From NCBI RefSeq assembly GCF_042648405.1, contig NZ_JBHRXV010000004.1, positions 372,001 through 436,000 of the forward strand: a stretch of 64,000 nt of DNA, read 5' to 3'. The notes beneath the pieces are model-generated. The model worked only from the letters and a program-made list of their open reading frames with translations, made no database searches and was not told where the DNA came from. Positions 23,581-32,810 of this stretch are shown here, one piece after another. Every line of letters begins with the position of its first letter. Within the stretch, counting starts at the first letter, position 1. A program made the position numbers and the translations under genes. This stretch comes from Sphingoaurantiacus capsulatus (GTDB lineage: Bacteria; Pseudomonadota; Alphaproteobacteria; Sphingomonadales; Sphingomonadaceae).

Positions 23581-24638
23581 ATCGCCCCGATCTCGAAGGC
23601 GCCGGCCAGCCCTTCGCCCTCGCCCGGCGCGCGGGCGGACGACTGGCTGAGTGTATCGGCGTCGATGCCACCGGTCGCGGCCAGATGCGTGATGAAGAAT
23701 TGCCAGTTGCGATAGGGCAGCAGCACCACACCGAGACCGAGCGTCACCACGACCAGCGCCAAGTTGCCGGCGAAGAAGCGCACCCAGTCACCCGAGCTGG
23801 CGAGAAAGCGGAAGTGCAATCCGCCGAGCGACAGCCCGCCGACCGCGTTGCGAAAATAGACGGCGAAGTAGAGCGCGCCGACCAGCGCGAACAGCAGGTA
23901 CATGAAGCCGGTCACCAGCGTCGAGGCGAGCCGCGCTTCGCCGGCGGCGACCATGAAGCCGAGCATGAGCCCCATCACCAGGAAGCCGAGGATGGCAAGG
24001 CCGAAGAGGCCGAAGAAGCGCTTGTACAGGCCCTTCGTGGTCGCCGCCGTCTCGAAGGGAAAGGGGCCGAAGCTCATCTCCCCCCAGCGCCGGTTCCACA
24101 GCGCGATATTGTAGCTGGGCAGGGTCAGCCAGAAGGTCGGGAGCAGCAGTGCGCCGCGCGCCAGCGCGAAGCCGCCATATCTCCAGCCGGCGCGGTCGCT
24201 GCCGCCGCGGATGCCGCGCCACAGGGTGCGGCTGAGCCGGTAGCGCAGCATGCGGAAATGCGCGACGCCGAGAAGGTAGAGGATCGACAGCGTGAAGCCG
24301 AGCCCGAGCAGCCCGGCCGTCAGCGGCTCGCCGCGCATCACCGCCGATTGCAGCAGCAGGTTGATGAGTAACAGCGGGAGCATGACGAGGAAGAAGACGG
24401 CGACGAAGCCCTTGAACAGCTCCTTGCCCGTGCCCGTCCATTCGAGATGATCGTCGACGAAACGGGTGTGCGCCCAGAGATAGCGCCGCGCCCGCGCCGA
24501 GCCCCAGAAAGCATAGACGCCGAGCGTCAGCAGGGTCAGCAGGGTCAGCAGCAGGTTGACGAAGGCGATGCGCGCATAGTCGGCGATATTGCCGTCGAAC
24601 GCGAAACTGTCGCGCGCGCTGCCGGTCGTTTCGTCCAT
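23577..24638 (-). CDS. YjgN family (DUF898) multi-span membrane protein
   Basis: 353-aa inner-membrane protein of the DUF898/YjgN family. Opens FAFDGNIADYARIAFVNLLLTLLTLGVYAFWGSARARRYLW in pieces typical of the family (LTLGVYAFWG, ARRYLWAHT), and has about eight hydrophobic segments, with repeated similar blocks (FRMLRYRLSRTLWRGIRGG). Function unknown. ATG follows GGGGGGAAG. The 3' end overlaps the M48 protease start by four bases. Confidence 0.86.
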   Translation of the reverse strand: MDETTGSARDSFAFDGNIADYARIAFVNLLLTLLTLLTLGVYAFWGSARARRYLWAHTRFVDDHLEWTGTGKELFKGFVAVFFLVMLPLLLINLLLQSAVMRGEPLTAGLLGLGFTLSILYLLGVAHFRMLRYRLSRTLWRGIRGGSDRAGWRYGGFALARGALLLPTFWLTLPSYNIALWNRRWGEMSFGPFPFETAATTKGLYKRFFGLFGLAILGFLVMGLMLGFMVAAGEARLASTLVTGFMYLLFALVGALYFAVYFRNAVGGLSLGGLHFRFLASSGDWVRFFAGNLALVVVTLGLGVVLLPYRNWQFFITHLAATGGIDADTLSQSSARAPGEGEGLAGAFEIGAI

Positions 24639-24721
24639 TCCCGCTTCCCCCCGATCCGCAGCCTAGCCGGCGGCGCGGCGCGCGCAACCCGCGGCACTAC
24701 CGTAGGGATGCGGCGCAGGCG

Positions 24722-25804
24722 CTACCGACCCAGCGCCGGCAGGATATGTTCGGTGATCAGGCGGTCGGTGAGCGCGTGCGCGTCGCGCTCGCGGAAATTC
24801 TCGCTGGTGACGACGACGGTGGCGCGAAGATCGGGGAACACCAGTATCTTGTTGCCGCCCATCCCGTACATGCCCCAGCTCCGGTGCGGTTGCCCGCCTG
24901 CCGTGAACGGCGCCAGCCACCAGAGATAGCCATAATCGACATTCTCGCGGGCGTTCGCCTTCGGCGTGGTCGAGGCGGTGACCCAGGCTTCGGGAACGAT
25001 CTGCCGCCCGTTCCGCCGCCCCTTGTCGAGGTAGAGCTGCGCAAGGCCGAGGAGATCGACGCTTCGCAAGCGGAGCCCGCCACCGCCCATCGCGAGGCCC
25101 GTCGGCGTGATCTGCCAATCGGCTTTCGGAATGGCCAGCGGCTCGAAGAGCGAGGCGCGCGCGAAATCCGCCAGCGGCTGCTTCGCGGCTTTCTCGACGA
25201 TGCCGCCGAGCATCACCACGCCCGCGGTGCAATAGCTGAAGGCGCGGCCGTAGGGGCGATCCGCGGGCTTCTCCTCGAACGGCGGAAAGCCCCTGATCGG
25301 CAGGTCGAGCGCGAACTTCACATAGTCCTCGATGAGGTACATCCGCTCTTCATTGCCGCGCGAGAAGCTGTTGCTGTCGTTGCATTCGAGCAGCGAACTC
25401 ATCGTCAGCAGGTCTTCGACGCTGATCTGCGCCTTGCGCGGATCGGGATTGTCGAGTGGCTGGCGGTCAGGGAAGAACGGCACCACCGGCGCCGCGACGC
25501 CGGCGATCAGCTTCTTCTCGATCGCGATGCCGACGAGCATGCCGGTGACGGTCTTGGTCGCCGACCGGGTGTCGCGCGGCTTTTCGCGCCCGCCCTCATC
25601 GAAATAGGCCTCGTGGATCAGGCGGCCGTCACGAGCGATCAGCACGCTGGTAATGCGCTTGAACTCGCCGCGGCGCAGCGCGGCGTCCATCCCCTCCAGG
25701 GTTGCCGGATCGCGCGTTGCCGGCGCGGCCGGCGCCTGACCGGCAACCGGCGTCGCCATCGCGGCGAACATCAGTCCGACGGCTCGCATGACGTTCTTCA
25801 GCAT
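24722..25804 (-). CDS. Secreted serine hydrolase (beta-lactamase/class C-like)
   Basis: Serine beta-lactamase-fold hydrolase with a signal peptide ending PVAGQ. The nucleophile motif SxxK is SATK in DTRSATKTVTGML. Where class C enzymes have YxN, this protein has YCTAGVVMLGG, so it is more likely an esterase or peptidase-like family member than an antibiotic-degrading enzyme. Of the two adjacent ATGs (25810 and 25804), the second has better spacing from the GGGGGGAAG SD. Divergent from nadB. Confidence 0.85.
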   Translation of the reverse strand: MLKNVMRAVGLMFAAMATPVAGQAPAAPATRDPATLEGMDAALRRGEFKRITSVLIARDGRLIHEAYFDEGGREKPRDTRSATKTVTGMLVGIAIEKKLIAGVAAPVVPFFPDRQPLDNPDPRKAQISVEDLLTMSSLLECNDSNSFSRGNEERMYLIEDYVKFALDLPIRGFPPFEEKPADRPYGRAFSYCTAGVVMLGGIVEKAAKQPLADFARASLFEPLAIPKADWQITPTGLAMGGGGLRLRSVDLLGLAQLYLDKGRRNGRQIVPEAWVTASTTPKANARENVDYGYLWWLAPFTAGGQPHRSWGMYGMGGNKILVFPDLRATVVVTSENFRERDAHALTDRLITEHILPALGR

Positions 25805-25910
25805 TTGCATCTTCCCCCCAAGAGCCCTGCCCTTCTTGGCTGTACGCGACATCGGCCAGCTTACCCCTGCGGGGCGTGACGCGCCGGCGCAAGGCGAGTC
25901 GCTCTCCCCT

Positions 25911-25938
25911 TTGACCCGCCGGCGCGTCACGCTACACA
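25911..25938 (+). promoter_or_regulatory. Predicted nadB promoter, leaderless transcript
   Basis: TTGACCC (25911-25917), 13-bp spacer, GCTACACA (25931-25938). The ATG at 25945 falls about seven bases after the -10 box, so transcription would start at the start codon. No SD is present before the ATG. Confidence 0.55.
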
Positions 25939-25944
25939 CCGCGC

Positions 25945-27567
25945 ATGGCCAAGTCCGTCCCCTCCGCGGCGCAGGAATATGATGTCGTCATCATCGGATC
26001 GGGCGCCGCCGGGCTGACCGCGGCGCTGAACCTTGCTGACCGCGCCAAGGTCGCGGTGCTGTCGAAGGGCGGGCTTTCCGCCGGGTCGACCGCCTGGGCG
26101 CAGGGCGGCATCGCCGCGGTGCTGGAAAAGGGCGACACCTTCGAAAGCCATGTTGAGGACACGATGGTCGCCGGCGCTGGCCTCAACGACCGCCGCGCCG
26201 TCGAACTGGTCGTGGAGAATGCCCCCGCCGCCATCGCCCGCCTCGCCGACCTCGGCGTGCCGTTCAACCCCGGCGAGCGCGAGCGATTTCACCTGACCCA
26301 GGAGGGCGGCCATTCGCGCCGCCGCATCGTCCATGTCGACGACGCGACCGGCTGGGCGGTACAAGTGGCGCTGGAGCGGGCGGCGCGCGCGCACCCGAAC
26401 ATCACCCTGGTGCCCGACCGGATCGGCGTCGACCTGATCACCGAGCGGCACCTGGCGAATGGTGACGACGGCGCGCGGCGCTGCCACGGCGTCTATGCGC
26501 TCAACCGCGAGAGCGGGCAGGTCGAGCGCTTCGCGGCGCCCGCGACCATCCTCGCCACCGGCGGCGCCTCGCGCGTCTATCTCTATTCGACCAACCCCGA
26601 TGGCGCGACCGGCGACGGCATCGCGATGGCGTGGCGCGCCGGCTGCCGGGTGTCGAACCTTGAGTTCAACCAGTTCCATCCAACCTGCCTCTACCATCCG
26701 CAGATCAAGAACTTCCTGATCACCGAGGCGATGCGCGGCGAGGGCGGCAAGCTGCGCCTGCCCGACGGCGAGCGCTTCATGCCGCGCTTCGATGCGCGCG
26801 AGGAGCTGGCGCCGCGCGACGTGGTGGCCCGCGCCATCGACCATGAGATGAAGCGGCTGGGGTTGGAGCATGTGCTGCTCGACGTCACCCACCTCGATCC
26901 CGATTTCGTCGTCGGCCATTTCCCGACGATCTACCGCCGGCTGATCGAGCTGGGCATCGACCCGACCAAGCAGCCGATCCCGGTGGTGCCGGCGGCGCAC
27001 TATACCTGCGGCGGCGTCGACATCGACCTGGCCGGCCGCACCGACCTGCCCGGCCTTTATGCGATCGGCGAGGTCTCGCAATCAGGCCTGCACGGCGCCA
27101 ACCGCATGGCGTCCAACTCGCTGCTCGAATGCCTGGTGTTCGGGCAGGCGGCGGCCGACGACATTCTCAGCAGCAACCTGCTCGCCGCGCCGCGCCCCGA
27201 TGTGCAGCCGTGGGACGAATCGCGCGTTACCGATTCGGACGAAGAGATCGTCGTCACCCACAATTGGGCCGAGCTTCGCCGCTTCATGTGGGACTATGTC
27301 GGCATCGTCCGCACGACCAAGCGGCTGGAGCGCGCCGCGCACCGCGTCGCGCTGCTGAAGGGCGAGATCGCCGAATATTACGCGAACTTCCGCGTCAATC
27401 CGAACCTGCTCGAGCTGCGCAACCTCGTCACCGTCGCCGACCTGATCGTGCAGTCGGCGCTGGCGCGGAAGGAAAGCCGCGGGCTTCATTACACGCTCGA
27501 CTACCCCGGCCTGCTGCCGCAGGCTGTCGACACGATCCTCACGCCCGACCTGCCGGAGACCTCATGA
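25945..27567 (+). CDS. nadB: L-aspartate oxidase
   Basis: FAD enzyme that oxidises L-aspartate to iminoaspartate, the first step of de novo NAD synthesis. 540 aa: FAD-binding VVIIGSGAAGLTAAL at the N-terminus, STAWAQGGIAAVL, the HSRRRIVH active-site segment, ILATGGASR, FNQFHPTCLY, GLYAIGEVSQSGLHGANRM and the C-terminal helical domain. nadA and nadC are not nearby, so regulation is separate. The stop overlaps the next gene by four bases. No SD upstream; predicted leaderless. Confidence 0.95.
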   Translation: MAKSVPSAAQEYDVVIIGSGAAGLTAALNLADRAKVAVLSKGGLSAGSTAWAQGGIAAVLEKGDTFESHVEDTMVAGAGLNDRRAVELVVENAPAAIARLADLGVPFNPGERERFHLTQEGGHSRRRIVHVDDATGWAVQVALERAARAHPNITLVPDRIGVDLITERHLANGDDGARRCHGVYALNRESGQVERFAAPATILATGGASRVYLYSTNPDGATGDGIAMAWRAGCRVSNLEFNQFHPTCLYHPQIKNFLITEAMRGEGGKLRLPDGERFMPRFDAREELAPRDVVARAIDHEMKRLGLEHVLLDVTHLDPDFVVGHFPTIYRRLIELGIDPTKQPIPVVPAAHYTCGGVDIDLAGRTDLPGLYAIGEVSQSGLHGANRMASNSLLECLVFGQAAADDILSSNLLAAPRPDVQPWDESRVTDSDEEIVVTHNWAELRRFMWDYVGIVRTTKRLERAAHRVALLKGEIAEYYANFRVNPNLLELRNLVTVADLIVQSALARKESRGLHYTLDYPGLLPQAVDTILTPDLPETS

Positions 27568-28844
27568 CCCGCTCGATCCTGCTCGCCACCGCCGCGCTGC
27601 TGCTGACCACCGGCTTCGCCCCGGCCGACGATCTGACGCGCGCCAAGGCGATCCTTGCGAAGACGCCGGTGATCGACGGACACAATGACGTGCCGTGGGG
27701 CGTGCGGCAGAAGCTGCGCGGCAAGACCGCCGGCTTCGCCTTCGAGCGCCTGCCCGACAACGAACGCAGCGACTGGCACACCGACATCGAGCGGATGCGC
27801 GACGGCCGCGTCGGCGGGCAGTTCTGGTCGGTCTATATCGACGCCGGCATGACCGGGCCCGACGGCGTGCAGGCGACGTTGGAGCAGGTCGACATCACCC
27901 GCCGGCTGATCGACCGCTATGAGGCGCTAGAGTTCGCAGGGAACGCCGCCGAAACCGCGCGGATCATGAAGCGCGGCCGCATCGCCTCGCTGATGGGCGC
28001 CGAGGGCGGTCATTCGATCGGCAATTCGCTCGCGGTGCTGCGTCAGCTGCACGCGCTCGGCGTCGGCTACATGACCTTGACCCATTCGAAGACCATCGAC
28101 TGGGCGGACAGCGCCACCGACGCGCCGAAGCATGACGGGCTGACACCGTTCGGGGTCGAGGTGGTCAAGGAGATGAACCGCCTCGGCATGCTCGTCGACC
28201 TGAGCCATGTCGCGCCGGCGACGATGAACGACGCGATCGATGCCTCGGTCGCGCCGGTGATCTTCAGCCATTCGAACGCCAAGGCGGTCGCCGACCATCC
28301 GCGCAACGTTCCCGACGACGTGCTGAAGCGGCTGCCGGGGAACGGCGGCGTCATCATGGTCACCTTCGTCCAGCCGTTCACCAGCCAGGCGACCGCCGAA
28401 TGGGATGCCCGCCAGTCGGCCGAGGAAGCGCGGCTGAAATCGCGCAATCCCGCGGACGCGGCGGCGGTGAAGTCGGCCCTCGACGCCTGGGTGGCGGCGA
28501 ACCCGCGCCCGCGCGCCACCGTCCAACAGGTCGCCGACCATGTCGATCACGTCCGCAAGGTCGCCGGCATTGACCACATCGGCATCGGCTCCGACTATGA
28601 CGGCATTCCGAACACGCCCGTGGACCTTGAGGATGTGGCGGCGGTGCCCAACCTGTTCGCCGAGCTGCTGCGCCGCGGCTATTCGGAGGCCGACCTCGGC
28701 AAGATCGCGCAGGGCAATATCCTGCGCGTGATGCGTCAGGCGGAAGTCGTCGCCGCGCGGCTGCAAAAGGAGCGCGGCCCCAACGAGACGCGCATCGACG
28801 ACAAGCCCGCAACGCCGCCGGCGATCGACGATCGGCCTCGCTAA
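27564..28844 (+). CDS. Membrane dipeptidase, M19 family
   Basis: Zinc dipeptidase of the renal dipeptidase family, 426 aa, with a signal peptide (SILLATAALLLTTGFAPA), so periplasmic. Metal motifs: VIDGHNDVPW (HxD), GAEGGHSIGNSLAVL (bridging Glu), DLSHVAP and FSHSNAKAV (histidines), and GIGSDYDGIP. Probably degrades dipeptides for nutrition or recycling. Its ATG overlaps the nadB stop (ATGA), a translational coupling whose metabolic logic is not obvious. The 3' end overlaps the convergent beta-helix gene by four bases. Confidence 0.93.
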   Translation: MTRSILLATAALLLTTGFAPADDLTRAKAILAKTPVIDGHNDVPWGVRQKLRGKTAGFAFERLPDNERSDWHTDIERMRDGRVGGQFWSVYIDAGMTGPDGVQATLEQVDITRRLIDRYEALEFAGNAAETARIMKRGRIASLMGAEGGHSIGNSLAVLRQLHALGVGYMTLTHSKTIDWADSATDAPKHDGLTPFGVEVVKEMNRLGMLVDLSHVAPATMNDAIDASVAPVIFSHSNAKAVADHPRNVPDDVLKRLPGNGGVIMVTFVQPFTSQATAEWDARQSAEEARLKSRNPADAAAVKSALDAWVAANPRPRATVQQVADHVDHVRKVAGIDHIGIGSDYDGIPNTPVDLEDVAAVPNLFAELLRRGYSEADLGKIAQGNILRVMRQAEVVAARLQKERGPNETRIDDKPATPPAIDDRPR

Positions 28845-29896
28845 AGGATCTTTCCGCTCAGCAGTGCGCAGCCGACGCACTTGCCGGCTATCTTGTAGTC
28901 GGCGCGATCGATGAACCAGCCGGTCGTCTGGTTGTCGCCGAGCCGTGCCTGCCCCTTGTAGTCGGCAAGCAGGATCACCGGCCGGTCGTCGAGATTGGCG
29001 ACCTGGTTGCCGTCGACCAGCACCGTCGCCTCATTCTGCTGGACCTCGGCGCTGACCACCACGACGCAGCAGCGGTTCTGCGTGGTGATGCCCTTGATCA
29101 TCGCGTTGCCGCGGATGGTGCCGGTCGCGCCGTTGGGCAGGTCGATGAGGTAGTTGGTTTCCTCGCCCTTGCTGTCGTCGATGAGATTGTCCTGGATATC
29201 GACCTCGCGGACACGCGCCTTGATGTAGTGACCACCGCGCCCTTCCTCGAACAGCGACTCCTTCACCGTCAGCCCGGCGAAGCGGCCCATGTAGAGCGAG
29301 TGCGAGCAATTGTCGGGGCGGCATTTGCCGAGGCGCCGGAAGATCGAGCGCTCGATGGTGGCGCGGCCTTCCTGGCCGTTGCCGCTGATCATGCCGTTCT
29401 CGCTGTCCTCGAAGGTCGACGACTCGATGGTGAGGTCGCCCTTTTCGAGGCGGATGCCGGCGCCGTTGCCGTCGGCGGCCTTGTAGCCGGTGAAGCGCAG
29501 CCCCTCGACGATCGCTTCGTCTCCGCGCACCACCAGCGCCGCCTTGTCCTCGCAGGTCTTGCCGCGGAAGGTGACGGTGCCCGGGATCATCGCGCGCAGC
29601 GTCAGGCGGCCGCGCGAAATCACCGCGCAATCCTCATAGGTGCCGGGCATTACGGTGATGGTGTCGGTATCGCGCGCGGCCCGCACGGCATCGGCCAGCT
29701 TCGGGAAAGCACCGCCGCTTTGCAGCATGAAGGGCATGCCGGCGCCGGGCGTGTCGGTGCGCGCGGCATCGAGTTCGCGTACCCATTGCGGGTGCGTCGG
29801 CGACGCCTTGGCGGCCTCGGGGCGCATCATCCACCAGCCGGCGACACCGGCCACCGCCAGCACGACCAGCAGAAGCAGCCATTTCACCACGCGCAT
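28841..29896 (-). CDS. Membrane-anchored right-handed beta-helix protein
   Basis: 351-aa protein with one N-terminal membrane helix (VVKWLLLLVVLAVAGVAGWWMM) and a periplasmic domain made of parallel beta-helix coils: VTFRGKTCEDKAALVVRG, GIRLEKGDLTIESSTFEDS, RATIERSIFRRLG, GLTVKESLFEE, VDIQDNLIDDS. Such folds often bind or cleave polysaccharide, but no catalytic motif is visible. Several cysteines occur in the helix part and in the C-terminal CVGC. GGGGG SD six bases before the ATG. Function unknown. Confidence 0.78.
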   Translation of the reverse strand: MRVVKWLLLLVVLAVAGVAGWWMMRPEAAKASPTHPQWVRELDAARTDTPGAGMPFMLQSGGAFPKLADAVRAARDTDTITVMPGTYEDCAVISRGRLTLRAMIPGTVTFRGKTCEDKAALVVRGDEAIVEGLRFTGYKAADGNGAGIRLEKGDLTIESSTFEDSENGMISGNGQEGRATIERSIFRRLGKCRPDNCSHSLYMGRFAGLTVKESLFEEGRGGHYIKARVREVDIQDNLIDDSKGEETNYLIDLPNGATGTIRGNAMIKGITTQNRCCVVVVSAEVQQNEATVLVDGNQVANLDDRPVILLADYKGQARLGDNQTTGWFIDRADYKIAGKCVGCALLSGKIL

Positions 29897-29995
29897 CGAA
29901 AGCCCCCGAAGAATCCTCTACCCCGCGCCCTCTTAGCGCGATCGGAACGCCTGTGCATCTGCGTTCGGAGACGGTCGCAATCCGGCCGGCGAAGC

Positions 29996-30003
29996 GCTAC
30001 ATC
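29996..30003 (+). promoter_or_regulatory. GCTACATC -10 box next to the polA start
   Basis: An exact fit to the alphaproteobacterial -10 consensus GCTANAWC, 13 bases before the polA ATG (30009), with no SD between. The corresponding -35 is weak. Predicts a leaderless polA mRNA. Confidence 0.45.
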
Positions 30004-30008
30004 GGGGC

Positions 30009-32804
30009 ATGGCTACCGCACCCGACGACACCGCCGCCGCGCCCGCACCGGCGAAGCAGAAGCATCTCTATCTGGTCGACGGGTCGGGCTTCATCTTCCG
30101 CGCCTATCACCGGCTGCCGCCGCTCAACAATCCGGCGGGCACCCCGGTCAACGCGGTCTATGGCTTCACCGCGATGCTGTGGAAGCTGATCGAGGATTTG
30201 CACGGCGCCGAGGAGCCGACGCACCTTGCGGTGATCTTCGATGCGGCGAAGGACAATTTCCGCAACGAGCTCTACGCCGACTACAAGGCGAACCGGCCGC
30301 CGCCGCCCGAGGATCTGCTGCCGCAGTTCCCGCTGATCCGCGACGCCGTGCGCGCCTTTTCGGTGCCCTGCATCGAGATGTCGGGGTTCGAGGCGGACGA
30401 CATCATTGCCTGCTACGTCGCGCAGGCCACCGCCGCCGGCTACAACGTCACCATCGTCAGCTCCGACAAGGATCTGATGCAGCTGGTCACGCCCCATGTC
30501 GACATGCTCGATACGATGAAGAACGAGCGCTACGGCGTCGAGGCCGTCACCGCCAAATGGGGCGTGCCGCCGGAGAAGCTCGGCGAGGTGCTGGCGCTGA
30601 TGGGCGACAGCGTCGACAACGTGCCCGGCGTGCCGGGCGTCGGCCCGAAGACGGCAGCGGAGCTGGTACAGCAGTTCGGCGATGTCGAGGGCGTGCTCGC
30701 CAATCTCGACCAGATCAAGAAGCCGAAGCTGCGCGAGAATCTGGAGGCGCATGCCGAAATGGCGCGGCTGTCGCGCGTGCTGGTCGAGCTGAAATGCGAT
30801 CTCGATCCGCCGCATACGCTCGGCGAGCTGGTGATGCGCGACCCGCCGCATGATCCGTTGCGCGCCTTCCTCGCCGAGCAGGGCTTCAAGTCGATGCTGG
30901 CGAAGCTCGGCCGCGAGAGCCAGGCGGCCGAGGTGGCAGCGCAGCCGGATGAACCGGAGAAGCCGTTCGTCCACGCCGAGTATGAGACGGTGATCACGCT
31001 CGACCGGCTCGACTGGTGGCTGGCGGAGGCCCGCGCGCGGGGCGTGGTGGCGATCGATACCGAGACTACCGCCAAGGACCCGGTGCGCTGCGACCTCGTC
31101 GGCGTCAGCCTCGCGCTCGACGCCGGCCTCGCCTGCTATATCCCGGTCGCGCATGTGCAGGGCGAAGGGCTGCTCGCCGAGAAGGTCGACCAGCTCGCTT
31201 GGCAGGACGTGAAGGAAAAGCTGGGGCCGCTGCTTGTCGATCCGGCGGTACTGAAGGTCGGCCAGAACCTCAAATACGACCTCGTCGTGCTGAAGCGTCA
31301 CGGGCTCGATCTCGCCGGCTTCGACGACACGATGCTGCTGTCCTACGCGCTCAGCGCCGGCAAGCACAACCACGGCATGGACGAGCTGTCGGAGAAGTAT
31401 CTCGGTCACACGCCGATCCCGTTCAAGGAGGTGTGTGGCACCGGCAAGAGCCAGTGCACCTTCGACCAGGTGCCGCTCAAACGCGCCACCGACTATGCCG
31501 CCGAGGACGCCGACGTGACCTTGCGGCTGCACCGGCTGTTCCGCCCGCGCCTGTCGGCCGAGCAGGTGACGCGCACCTACGAGACCGTGGACAAGCCGCT
31601 GCTGCCGGTCCTTGCCGACATGGAACTGGAGGGCATCAAGGTCGACCGCGAGGCGCTCGCCCGGCTGTCGGCGACCTTCGGCACCGAAATCGCCGCCCTT
31701 GAAACAGAGGTGCATGACCTTGCCGGCGGCCCCTTCACGATCGGCTCGCCCAAGCAGCTCGGCGAAGTGCTGTTCGAACGAATGCAGCTTTCCGGCGGCA
31801 AGAAGAGCGGCAAGTCGGGGCAATATGCCACCGACGTCAACGAGCTCGAGAAGCTGGCCGGCCAAGGCCACGTGATCGCGCAGAAGGTGCTCGACTGGCG
31901 GCAGCTCACCAAGCTGAAGTCGACCTATACCGACGCGCTGCAGGCGGCGATCAACCCGAAGACGGGGCGCGTCCACACCTGCTTCTCGATGGCGGTGGCG
32001 CAGACCGGCCGCCTGTCATCGACCGATCCCAATTTGCAGAACATCCCGATCCGCACCGAGATCGGCCGGCAGATCCGCCATGCCTTCGTCGCGAAGCCAG
32101 GGCATGTGATCCTCGCCGCCGACTATAACCAGATTGAGCTGCGGCTGGCCGCGCACATGGCCGACGTGCCCGAGTTGAAGCGCGCCTATGCGAACAACGA
32201 GGATATCCACGCGCTGACCGCGCGCGAGGTGTTCGGAACCGAGATGGACCCGCAGGAGTCTCGCCGGCGCGCCAAGACGGTGAACTTCGCCATCCTCTAC
32301 GGCATCTCCGCTTTCGGCCTCGCCAATCGGCTCGGGCTCGATCGCGGCGAGGCGCAGCGGATCATCGACGCCTATTTCGCGCGCTTCCCCGGCATCCGCA
32401 ATTTCATGGCGGAGACGATCAACGGCTGCCGCGAGACCGGTTTCGTCACGACGTTGTTCGGGCGGCGCACCAACCTGCCGCTGATCCATTCGAAGAATCC
32501 GGCGGAGCGGCAGTTCGCCGAGCGCGCGGCGGTCAACGCGCCGGTGCAGGGCACCAGCGCCGACATCATCAAGCGGGCGATGATCCGCATGCCGCTGGCA
32601 CTCGCCGAGGCGGGGCTGACGGGCGTGCGCATGCTGCTGCAGGTGCACGACGAACTGGTGTTCGAGGTGCCCGAGCGCGATGTCGAGGCGGCGACGCCGG
32701 TGATCCGATCGGTGATGGAATCGGCGCACCGGCCCGCGGTCGAGCTGAGCGTGCCGCTCGGCGTCGAGATCGGCACCGGCCCCAGCTGGGGCGCGGCGCA
32801 CTAA
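30009..32804 (+). CDS. polA: DNA polymerase I
   Basis: Repair and Okazaki-fragment polymerase, 931 aa. N-terminal 5'-3' exonuclease (YLVDGSGFIFRAYH, SDKDLMQLV, GDSVDNVPGVPGVGPKTA), central 3'-5' exonuclease with IDTETT (DxE) and a later YAAEDADV, and the family A polymerase domain with ATDVNELEKLA, QTGRLSSTDPNLQNIPI, DYNQIELRLAAH, RRAKTVNFAILYG (finger helix) and QVHDELVFEVP. Both exonuclease sites appear intact, unlike some bacterial PolI. No SD before the ATG. Confidence 0.98.
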   Translation: MATAPDDTAAAPAPAKQKHLYLVDGSGFIFRAYHRLPPLNNPAGTPVNAVYGFTAMLWKLIEDLHGAEEPTHLAVIFDAAKDNFRNELYADYKANRPPPPEDLLPQFPLIRDAVRAFSVPCIEMSGFEADDIIACYVAQATAAGYNVTIVSSDKDLMQLVTPHVDMLDTMKNERYGVEAVTAKWGVPPEKLGEVLALMGDSVDNVPGVPGVGPKTAAELVQQFGDVEGVLANLDQIKKPKLRENLEAHAEMARLSRVLVELKCDLDPPHTLGELVMRDPPHDPLRAFLAEQGFKSMLAKLGRESQAAEVAAQPDEPEKPFVHAEYETVITLDRLDWWLAEARARGVVAIDTETTAKDPVRCDLVGVSLALDAGLACYIPVAHVQGEGLLAEKVDQLAWQDVKEKLGPLLVDPAVLKVGQNLKYDLVVLKRHGLDLAGFDDTMLLSYALSAGKHNHGMDELSEKYLGHTPIPFKEVCGTGKSQCTFDQVPLKRATDYAAEDADVTLRLHRLFRPRLSAEQVTRTYETVDKPLLPVLADMELEGIKVDREALARLSATFGTEIAALETEVHDLAGGPFTIGSPKQLGEVLFERMQLSGGKKSGKSGQYATDVNELEKLAGQGHVIAQKVLDWRQLTKLKSTYTDALQAAINPKTGRVHTCFSMAVAQTGRLSSTDPNLQNIPIRTEIGRQIRHAFVAKPGHVILAADYNQIELRLAAHMADVPELKRAYANNEDIHALTAREVFGTEMDPQESRRRAKTVNFAILYGISAFGLANRLGLDRGEAQRIIDAYFARFPGIRNFMAETINGCRETGFVTTLFGRRTNLPLIHSKNPAERQFAERAAVNAPVQGTSADIIKRAMIRMPLALAEAGLTGVRMLLQVHDELVFEVPERDVEAATPVIRSVMESAHRPAVELSVPLGVEIGTGPSWGAAH

Positions 32805-32810
32805 CTCGCG

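Noticed and set aside
29997..31976. 659-codon open frame on the minus strand
   Set aside because: Antisense to polA; no start signal or homology.
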